This document shows positions 46,404 to 55,889 of a DNA stretch of 64,000 bases, in pieces. Both the position numbers and the translations under genes were made by a program. This DNA comes from Tillandsia leiboldiana (lineage: Eukaryota; Streptophyta; Magnoliopsida; Poales; Bromeliaceae). How positions within the stretch are numbered: the first letter of the stretch is position 1; each line of letters starts with the position of its first letter. The notes beneath the pieces are model-generated. The model searched no databases and was not told where the DNA came from. It saw nothing but the letters and a program-made list of their open reading frames with translations. Location of the stretch: NCBI GenBank assembly GCA_029204045.2, contig CM055076.1:12500069-12564068 (forward strand), in the 5' to 3' direction.

Positions 46404-46411
46404 TATAAATA
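46404..46411 (+). promoter_or_regulatory. TATA box of C 5' LTR
   Basis: TATAAATA in GTCTATAAATAGGGCC after the GC-rich block. The 3' LTR has the same site at 53268-53275. Confidence 0.75.
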
Positions 46412-48216
46412 GGGCCTTTGGGGCCCTTTTTGCTCTTTTTCTGAGCGGATTTCCACAGTGAGCCCTTTAGCAAATTTTCTCCTCCACCTGAGACGAATTT
46501 AACTGAGCTTCCCTGGGATTTCTAGGAGCGCGTTTTTCGAGGTTTGCTATTTTACTGCGCGGCGCGACGCTTGTTCACCGGCGACCCGTTTCGTCCCTTT
46601 TCAGTGTTCAGGCTCCCCCGGCTCTTCCCGACCCCTGCTTCGGGCGATTCTTGCGCTGTTGGACTCTCGACAGGTAGGGCTTTGAGTTTGGTATTTTGAG
46701 TTTCCTCTATTTTCGTGTGGATTTTGGAGGTTCCCGAGTTTCTTTGTGACCCATTTTTCTTCGCGGAGTTTTGGACAGCGCTCGATTGTTTTGGCTGTAT
46801 CTTCGTGCACAGGCGTCGAATCGAGGCGATTCAAGAGGCGTTTCTCATCTACATTTCGCAAGGAATCTCCTGGATTTTTCTCAGATTTTTTTGGATATTT
46901 TACGAAGGTGAAAATCTCCTTTCTCTGTAGATCCTTGGCTCAGAATTTCTGTACAGTTTTTGTTGGGGTGTTTCCCTTGCCGAATTTGTATCTCAGCGTA
47001 GGAGGCTCGGTTTTGAACGTGCAGGTACTCGATTCGACCGGTTCGTCACGAGGATCGCGACAGTATTTTTTGGGGAATTCTTCCGAGCACTTTTCGCAGG
47101 TGAAAATAGGGGAACTCTGAACTGTTAAGTTTTGGACAGATTTTCATGAACATTGAGGGATTTAATTGTGTATGTTCTTTTGGGGATTTTTTCGCAGTGT
47201 TGCGGTGAGCATTTGGACCGAGCGTGGACTTCATTTTGGGACAGGGATTTAGCGCTCGAGGTGGGTAGGGTTGTTAACCTCTTACTTGTGATAACCCACT
47301 AGGCATATTGGAGCTAGTCTTATGTGATAATGCTAGTGTACTAGTGAATTGGATATAGCATGCATAATTGGACTATGGGTAGCTCTTACATCTTTAGAGA
47401 CTAAATATGAATTGAATGTTAATTCTTGCAAAGGATATTTTGTCTAAACTCACTGGGAATGTTTTGCTAAACTATTTCACGTGATATGTACCTTGGGACA
47501 TCTTATGCATGTATATAGAGACCGGCTTGTGGCAATTTGTTACAATTAGTATTCATAAAATAGTATACTCTAAATTTTGTAAGAACTGGAATACCTGAAA
47601 TCATATTGTTAAGTAAAGGACTTTTGCATGCTTGTATGGTCATCTGGTTAGGCCATCTTTTACCGCTACACTACTTATTGGAACTTGACTTAGGAGAAAC
47701 CATGCTTTCCCTTTCCCCTTCTTTGTTAGTCAAGGGTCAGTGTTGCTCGGGTTCGAGCAGGGGTTCTGGGTAGTATAGTCAGGACTTGGTGTCTGGGATA
47801 GGTTGGATTAGTTGTGGGGCTTTGCGGCAACCGCGGATATTGGGCGGTTGACCGGATATTTATTTATGCACCAGATTAGGTATCTGATTTCTCTAGTGGA
47901 CAGAGTTTCCCACTACTTGAGTACTTTTGCATCTGTTTGAGGACCGAGGCTTTCTTTAGTGGTTGGGCTTTCCCACTTAGATCAGTGTCATGATCCAGTC
48001 CTGTTGATTTATTCTACTATGATACTTGTTACTTTGAGTCCTTGAGACTCCTATACCCCATCGGTGTTATGCGTAGGCTGGCATACCCGATTTGGCAGGC
48101 ACCTTTGAGTCCTTGAGACCCCTATCCCCTATCGGTGTTATGCGTAGGCTGGCATACCCGATTTGGCAGGCACAGCAGGCAGTATCAGTTTTACTAGTGG
48201 CACTAGGTAGAGGTCA

Positions 48217-48368
48217 TAGCAGGCATAGCAGGCATGGCAGCCATAGTAGGCATAGTAGGCATAGGCAGGCATGGCAGGCAAAGCAGGCATAGGCAGGCAT
48301 AGCAGGCATGGCAGGCATGGCAGGCATAGCAGGCATAGGCAGGCATGGCAGGCATAGCAGGCATAGAG
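48217..48368 (+). repeat. Minisatellite of GCAGGCAT(A/G) units
   Basis: Irregular 9- to 10-bp units of GCAGGCATA, GCAGGCATG and AGGCAGGCAT. The partner array in the 3' LTR (55080-55226) differs in length and unit order, so it has changed since insertion or during reverse transcription. Confidence 0.9.
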
Positions 48369-48954
48369 GCATGATAGCTGTTGAGAGGCTCCAGCTTCCT
48401 TATTTCAGTCTTTACGGCTTTGGTTAATTTTTGTCTCTTGAGGACTTGGTGGGCAGACCGTCGGTCCTGGCAGTGGTACCCACTGAGAACTCCCTTTTTG
48501 GTGTAGTTCTCACACCCTTTGGGGGTTTTCCCCCTCATTTTTCCTTCCTCTCCTTTGTTTTGCAGAGTCTTAGCGGGTGTTGCCGATTCTGCGGTTGATG
48601 ATCGAGGCGAGGGAGTCGCGAGCTAGATCCCTACCCATGTTTGGAGCGTAGCGGTACCCCTTCAGATGAGAGCTTCTGTAGATTAGTTGTTTTATTTCCT
48701 CTTTTGAGAGACTGATGTAGTGAGGATATGATTTGTATTGAGAGCCTGTACACTGGTGTATTTATTGGAGGTATCTCCCGTTTGAGTCTCGACCTTTGTA
48801 TATGAGGATATTGTATGATTATCATTTTTGGGAGATGGACATTGTTGTATTATTTCCAGTTGTACAGTGGTTGATTTTAATTATACAGTAGATTTTCATT
48901 TATAGCTCTGATATCTGTTAGCTGTAGTACTTTTCTTGCAGGTAGGACGCTTCG

Positions 48955-49022
48955 CCTATGCGGGGTTTGGCATAGGTGGCGGATCTGTTGGCGAGCCCGG
49001 GTCGCAGTTTCGACCCCGGGGC
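48955..49022 (+). other. U5 double hairpin of element C
   Basis: CCTATGC (48955-48961) pairs with GCATAGG (48970-48976). The linker TGGCGGATCTGTTGGCGA follows, then GCCCGGGTCG (48995-49004) pairs with CGACCCCGGGGC (49011-49022, one bulged C). The terminal GTGACA and the primer-binding site come next. The 3' LTR repeats it at 55811-55878. Confidence 0.75.
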
Positions 49023-49028
49023 GTGACA

Positions 49029-52000
49029 GATTAGGTGGTATCAGAGCCTAGGTTGTAGGTCATGGTGGACTTAGAAACCCTAGGCTTATGGTTTGACCCT
49101 TGGTTGACTTCGTGAGAGTCGTGATTTATAGCGGGAGTCCTGATTGAGTTTTATACCTTTCCCGAGGGACGGGAAGAGTGATTGGCATGTTTATTCTCCT
49201 AAGTGATTATGTTGGCTGCAGACAACATAATGTTGTGGAACGGGTGACATGCTTTAGACTTTCGCTGGATTGGGTCGAGCGTTGTTTTGTGCTGTTTTGC
49301 AGTTTTGTCGTGGCGAGTTGTGTCTCCCCGACGCTGGGTTTTGACCCGTGTACTTCCTGTCATAGCAGTTGAGCTTGAGCGGTTGGTTTTGGGCCGGATT
49401 GAGGTCAGAGAGTTCCGGACCCAGATGACAGGATCGTCTGAGGCCTATCAGCGGCAGAGCGAGCGAGCAGCTGGTTTTAGTGACACCGTTGTCGGAGCAG
49501 CGGGCAGCTCGACAGTGCTTCCTTCTGAGACCACCCGATTGCAGTATCCTCAGGGGTGGGGATTTCTGTGGCACCGATGGAGTGAGTAGCCCCCTCTGTG
49601 CCAATGTTTAGTGCCGAGGCACCGAGGCAGGGTGGATAGTTGACAGCTGGTGAGCTGAGGGGACGCGATCGATCTATTGAGCCAGATTTGGCAGATGAAC
49701 CACCCTGACTCGTAAGATTGAGTTTGGAGCCTTTGGAGGCAGAGTCGTGGTTGGTGGTGATGGAGTGATCAATTGAGAGCCTCCCTATGCTTGAGAATTT
49801 TTGGCAGTTGTTGAACTGCGCGCTCCAGGTTCGAGGGACGAGGCGCATCGGATATGTGGCTGGGAGTAGATTGCGCCAGGATACCTTTCAGTTCATTCAG
49901 TCCCTCCGTTATAGGTTTTGACGCCTCATTGGAGTAGGCATTGTGTATGGAGCGTCGCGCTGCAGTTCCTTTGGATAGGGATCTGCCGCTAGAGGCGAGT
50001 TCAAGATATTGGCGCTTGGCGCCGGGTGATGGAGGACAAATCGGCCGGCAGAGGCACTTCTGATTTCCTTTCCAGGATGACGGGTTCCTGAGATGCCAGA
50101 GATCGGGTGGACCCCGATGGCAGCATCAGCATCTATATCAGAGTGGCGCAGCGGTAGCGTGGATTTGCTATCTGCGGAGGACCTTATTCGTCGCCTCAGT
50201 GTGAGCAGAGACAGAGGTCGTACTCCCTATGTGGATAGCCCTGATTTCCAGGCCGATTGAGCGACAACCACTTGCATCGAGTGGATGAACCTGTGCCGCC
50301 CGGTTGGAGGGCGCCACGTTACTGGATCGAGTTGTCGCAGGTGTGATTTCATCACAGCAGTCGGAGTTAGAGCATGTTGCATTCCTGCATGGACTAGAGG
50401 CAGATTTGTTACCACGTGCACTCGAGGTTCAGGTTCCTGTTAGTGCTGTGCATGTGGAGGAGGCTTGTGGATCATGCCCAATGCAGCTGAGGCCGCGAGT
50501 TGTACCGGCAGGCTTACTGGTAATTGTGGCGGTTCGGTGTTTCGACCCAATGCTTGGATTTGGATTGGTAAGGTGCCACAGAATGTTAGACTGCAGAAAG
50601 AGAGGACTTTGACCTTCTGTGAAGCAGACGAGAGGAGGCTTGATGGTTGAGATAGGTATAGCACACAGGTTATAGCGACAGTGTGTGAGGTGCTTACGGC
50701 GGCACCGGGACTCAAGGATAGCTCTATTGCCCATGAGATCCCGGGTGTGATTTCACCTGAGCTGTTGATGATGCCGCCGGTTAGGGAGAAAGAGATTGTG
50801 TTTGACGTGGTTCGGGGGACCGCGCCACCCTCGACAGCACCTCATTAGATATCGCCGGTAGAGCTGAAAGAGCTGATGGCGCAGTTGCAGGATCTGATGG
50901 ATCGAGGGGTCTGTTTGACCTGATGCCACGCCGTTGGTGTACGGTGGTGATGCCACGTCGTTGATATACGACTGTGAGGGTCCTTTTATGGTTCGAGTGT
51001 AGACAGGTCCGGGTGGTATTTAGGACCTTTTTTATGGAGTTATACGCCGGCAGTTGCTCGTCTGCGATACCTGTACCTATGTGGAATTGTACAGTTGCGT
51101 ATTATGCCATGATGGCATTCAGGATCCGGTAAGGGCATTATGAACTCATAGTGAGGCCAAATGGAATAATTAATGCCCTGTTGTCTTGAAGATTTGAGAA
51201 ATTGTGCGTCCCGGTTGTACTTGGATGGATTGGGAGTGGTGTTCCCCCAAGGATATTATGATTTACTCCCAGAGCGACTTGGAGTACGTGGAGCACTTGT
51301 GGATGTGCTACCATGCCTGTGTGGATGAAGTTGTATGCCAAGTTATTGAGGTACAAGTTGTAGCTTCAAAAGCATACCTTCTTGGGTCACTTTGTTCGAG
51401 CCGTAGGAGCGGCGGTGGAAATCCGGCCACTATGGATACTAATTCGAGATTGGTTGAGACCAATATTTATTCTTGATGTGAGGAACTTCTGGGACTTGAC
51501 AGTGCCAGGAGAGCACGGCTAATGGATAATGAAACTGATACCAGCGCCGAGGCTAGTATTACCAGTGTTGGGAGAGAGATCTGCGAGTTTTAGTGATGCC
51601 TCCTGTAGCGACTGTGGAATTACCGTTGGGTTATTGTTGAGCATTCTGGATTACCCCGACAGGGCCACTGTGATGGCGGATACCTGGCGCAGGAAAGCTG
51701 TCTGGGGATGAGTTTGATAATTCCACAGCTGGCGCTGTGTGGACTATTGAGACAAGCATGGCTTGTGGTTGTGTCCCTGAGGGTTCCTTTGGATGATAGA
51801 CCGCGGCTGAGTAGTTCACTCGGATGGTCAAGATTTGGAAGTGACCGAGTGAGGACCCCTCCTTGTTAGGGCTCTTTTCCTTATTGGATAATCGTGTGGG
51901 TGTGCTTCGGGTTGCCTTGGTTGAGTTGACACAGGTTGTGGTTTGGTGCGTGTTGCACTGGCGGTTATCTTGTTTCCCCCAACTTCTGATGGAACCCTTG

Positions 52001-52315
52001 TTGTGTTTCATGTCTCAGCTCATGAAGGTTATGTTTTTGGATCCCTCGACCGTGATTGACTCGCCCCATTTGAGATCTAGGAATGTTTGGAGTACGAGGG
52101 ACGCCCGTTGCGAATTCTGGCTCTTGAGATTAGAGGTTGCACAATCGGGCTATGCCGTACTGGCTGTTGTTGTTGTTGTTGAGGAGTAATCACGGGGAGT
52201 GAGAGGTGACTTGGGAAGCTAGAGACAGTGATGATGAGTACTTACCCTGGGAGTTTGTGACTCCTGGTGGAATCAAGCTAGTTTCGAGGACGAAACTTTC
52301 TTTAGTGGGGGAGGA
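49029..52315 (+). pseudogene. Internal region of element C: primer-binding site and decayed pol
   Basis: The primer-binding site TGGTATCAGAGCC is at 49036-49048, 7 bp after the LTR. No long frame follows. At 51257-51290 a frame reads DIMIYSQSDLEYVEH, the segment after the RT active site; the two Asp codons themselves are disrupted here although B keeps them (FSDD). Near 52040-52165 scraps resemble the chromodomain end (VIDSPHLRS, EFWLLRLEV). The same decayed layout is in B, with additional private changes in each copy. Confidence 0.78.
52281..52315 (+). other. Polypurine tract and preceding hairpin of element C
   Basis: GTTTCGAGGACGAAAC (52281-52296) folds with stem GTTTCG/CGAAAC and loop AGGA. 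AGTGGGGGAGGA (52304-52315) directly precedes the 3' LTR start TGTGAG. Confidence 0.88.
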
Positions 52316-55300
52316 TGTGAGAACCTAGATCCCCACGACTAGATTACTGGTTGACCAGCAGCTTCTGGAGGCCTATATGGCGCGTCGGTTGTGTTTGTGC
52401 ACCAATTGGACACTAGTGATGGACTCAGAGTGTTTAGTGGATCACGAGAGTAGTCAGATGACCCCGTCGAATGCTTAGAAGTGGTTTTGCGCGCGATGGA
52501 TATTGAAATTGGGCTCAGCGGAAAGTTTGGACAAAAGAACACCTTTCCGGATGCCTTCGGCAATTTTTACAGTTGGAGTTTGGCAAATCGGACTTCGGAT
52601 TTGGATTCAGCGCGCGAAAATGGTGAAAATGGGCTATTTACTTATATTTTTCGAAGCCCGGATGACTTGGCACGATTTTCGAGGCGGCGGGGTACTATTT
52701 CGGCGTACGGCGGGCACCGGCACGGCGGCGGGCAGCGGCGGCGCGGGCACGGGCAGGCGGCGCGCGGCCGCGGGCAGGTGCGCGGTCCACCGCGGAGGCG
52801 TGCACCCGGGACGGGACGCGTGGCATACGCGGAGTGGATGGCGCACGCGGCGCGGCCCAGTGAATTGCGCGCGGCTTCGTGGACCGGGCGTATGACACGT
52901 GGCGGCACGGTATTCGCGGGCTCACGAAAGCGCGGTCCACGGGAGCGCGGTGCGGCGCCTCGGGGCGCGTGCCAGCGCAGGGTGCCAGTGCGGCTGGTCG
53001 GGCGCACATGGCCCGCACTCGAGTGCGGGCCACGTGTCGACCGGCCAGGGGGCGGGCGCATGCACCGCCTCCAGCGACCCCCCGCCACGCGGCAGGCGCC
53101 CAGTCGCCCCGCACAACTGTTTGCTGTGCGGGGGACACGTGGCAGCACCGGAGACTTCCGGGCGCGTCGGACCAGGGGCGTGCGGCCGCCTTGGCGGATT
53201 TGGGCGCTCGACTGTTGGCGCCCGAATCCGGCCAAGGGGGGGGGGGGGGGGGGTGTTGTGGGCTGTCTATAAATAGGGCCTTTGGGGCCCTTTTTGCTCT
53301 TTTTCTGAGCGGATTTCCACAGTGAGCCCTTTAGCAAATTTTCTCCTCCACCTGAGACGAATTTAACTGAGCTTCCCTGGGATTTCTAGGAGCGCGTTTT
53401 TCGAGGTTTGCTATTTTACTGCGCGGCGCGACGCTTGTTCACCGGTGACCCGTTTCGTCCCTTTTCAGTGTTCAGGCTCCCCCGGCTCTTCCCGACCCCT
53501 GCTTCGGGCGATTCTTGCGTTGTTGGACTCTCGACAGGTAGGGCTTTGAGTTTGGTATTTTGAGTTTCCTCTATTTTCGTGTGGATTTTGGAGGTTCCCG
53601 AGTTTCTTTGTGACCCATTTTTCTTCGCGGAGTTTTGGACAGCGCTCGATTGTTTTGGCTGTATCTTCGTGCACAGGCGTCGAATCGAGGCGATTCAAGA
53701 GGCGTTTCTCATCTACATTTCGCAAGGAATCTCCTGGACTTTTCTCAGATTTTTCTGGATATTTTACGAAAGTGAAAATCTCCTTTCTCTGTAGATCCTT
53801 GGCTCAGAATTTTTGTACAGTTTTTGTTGGGGTGTTTCCCTTGCCGAATTTGTATCTCAGCGTAGGAGGCTCGGTTTTGAACGTGCAGGTACTCGATTCG
53901 ACCGGTTCGTCGCGAGGATCGCGACAGTAATTTTTGTGGAATTTTTCCGAGCACTTTTCGCAGGTGAAAATAGGGGAACTCTGAACTGTTAAGTTTTGGA
54001 CAGATTTTCATGAACATTGAGGGATTTAATTGTGTATGTTCTTTTGGGGATTTTTTCGCAGTGTTGCGGTGAGCATTTGGACCGAGCGTGGACTTCATTT
54101 TGGGACAGGGATTTAGCGCTCGAGGTGGGTAGGGTTGTTAACCTCTTACTTGTGATAACCCACTAGGCATATTGGAGCTAGTCTTATGTGATAATGCTAG
54201 TGTACTAGTGAATTGGATATAGCATGCATAATTGGACTATGGGTAGCTCTTACATCTTTAGAGACTAAATATGAATTGAATGTTAATTCTTGCAAAGGAT
54301 ATTTTGTCTAAACTCCCTGGGAATGTTTTGCTAAACTATTTCACGTGATATGTACCTTGGGACATCTTATGCATGTATATAGAGACCGGCTTGTGGCAAT
54401 TTGTTACAATTAGTATTCATAAAATAGTATACTCTAAATTTTGTAAGAACTGGAATACCTGAAATCATATTGTTAAGTAAAGGACTTTTGCATGCTTGTA
54501 TGGTCATCTGGTTAGGCCATCTTTTACCGCTACACTACTTATTGGAACTTGACTTAGGAGAAACCATGCTTTCCCTTTCCCCTTCTTTGTTAGTCAAGTG
54601 GTCAGTGTTGCTCGGGTTCGAGCAGGGGTTCTGGGTAGTATAGTCAGGACTTGGTGTCTGGGACAGGTTGGATTAGTTGTGGGGCTTTGCGGCAACCGCG
54701 GATATTGGGCGGTTGACCGGATATTTATTTATGCACCAGATTGGGTATCTGATTTCTCTAGTGGACAGAGTTTCCCACTACTTGAGTACTTTTGCATCTG
54801 TTTGAGGACCGAGGCTTTCTTTAGTGGTTGGGCTTTCCCATTTAGATCAGTGTCATGATCCAGTCCTGCTGATTTATTCTACTATGATACTTGTTACTTT
54901 GAGTCATTGAGACTCCTATCCCCCATCGGTGTTATGCGTAGGCTGGCATACCCGATTTGGCAGGCACCTTTGAGTCCTTGAGACCCCTATCCCCTATCGG
55001 TGTTATGCGTAGGCTGGCATACCCGATTTGGCAGGCACAGCAGGCAGTATCAGTTTTACTAGTGGCACTAGGTAGAGGTCATAGCAGGCATAGCAGGCAT
55101 GGCAGCCATAGTAGGCATAGCAGGCATGCAGGCATAGTAGGCATAGGCAGGCATGGCAGGCAAAGCAGGCATAGGCAGGCATGGCAGGCATAGGCAGGCA
55201 TGGCAGGCATAGCAGGCATAGAGGCATGATAGCTGTTGAGAGGCTCCAGCTTCCTTATTTCAGTCTTTACGGCTTTGGTTAATTTTTGTCTCTTGAGGAC

Positions 55301-55884
55301 TTGGTGGGCAGACCGTCGGTCCTGGCGGTGGTACCCACTGAGAACTCCCTTTTTTGGTGTAGTTCTCACACCCTTTGGGGGTTTTCCCCCTCCTTTTTCC
55401 TTCCTCTCCTTTGTTTTGCAGAGTCTTAGCGGGTGTTGCCGATTCTGCGGTTGATGATCGAGGCGAGGGAGTCGCGAGCTAGATCCCTACCCATGTTTGG
55501 AGCGTAGCGGTACCCCTTCAGAGGAGAGCTTCAGTAGATTAGTTGTTTTATTTCCTCTTTTGAGAGACTGATGTAGTGAGGATATGATTTGTATTGAGAG
55601 CCAATACACTGGTGTCTTTATTGGAGGTATCTCCCGGTTGAGTCTCGACCTTTGTATATGAGGATATTGTATGATTATCATTTTTGGGAGATGGACATTG
55701 TTGTATTATTTCTAGTTGTACAGTGGTTGATTTTAATTATACAGCAGATTTTCATTTATAGCTCTAATATCTGTTAGCTGTAGTACTTTTCTTGCAGGTA
55801 TGACGCTTCGCCTATGCGGGGTTTGGCATAGGTGGCGGATCTGTTGGCGAGCCCGGGTCGCAGTTTCGACCCCGGGGCGTGACA
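52316..55884 (+). repeat. 3' LTR of element C
   Basis: Partner of 45459-49028. It differs by scattered substitutions, a 5' GC-block indel (extra GGCACGGCGGGCA-type sequence near 52720), a longer poly-G run (53237-53253) and changes in the minisatellite (55080-55226). TATA at 53268-53275, donor-like site at 53538, perfect hairpin GTCGCGA/TCGCGAC at 53909-53925, acceptor-like site at 55421. Confidence 0.94.
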
Positions 55885-55889
55885 CTATC
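55885..55889. repeat. Target site duplication of element C, right copy
   Basis: CTATC after the LTR end CGTGACA, matching 45454-45458. Confidence 0.92.

Larger units (their letters stand above)
45459..49028 (+). repeat. 5' LTR of element C
   Basis: From TGTGAGAACC to CCCCGGGGCGTGACA. U3 has a GC-rich block (45840-46380) with CACGTG near 46040, 46187 and 46282 and GGGCGCCCGAA-type motifs. TATA at 46404-46411. Donor-like GACAG|GTAGGG at 46674, shared CGTC(A/G)CGAGGATCGCGAC block near 47044, one GCGGTTGACCGG motif (47823-47855), two 60-bp units (48036-48175), a GCAGGCATA array (48217-48368), acceptor-like TTTTGCAG at 48565, and the U5 double hairpin (48955-49022). Confidence 0.94.
45459..55884 (+). 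mobile_element. Element C: complete Tekay/Del-type LTR retrotransposon, coding region decayed
   Basis: Two LTRs (3570 and 3569 bp), a primer-binding site, a 3287-bp internal region, a polypurine tract and the target duplication CTATC. It is inserted in the D2 LTR, itself in an A LTR, itself in G pol, so C is among the youngest insertions here. It is the + strand relative of element B: LTR ends and internal sequence match, but the leader arrays differ. It encodes no intact protein. Confidence 0.94.

Noticed and set aside
45723..46473. Frames of 100-230 aa in both strands of the C LTR (and 52481-53337)
   Set aside because: They occur twice because the LTR occurs twice; GC-rich U3, no domain.
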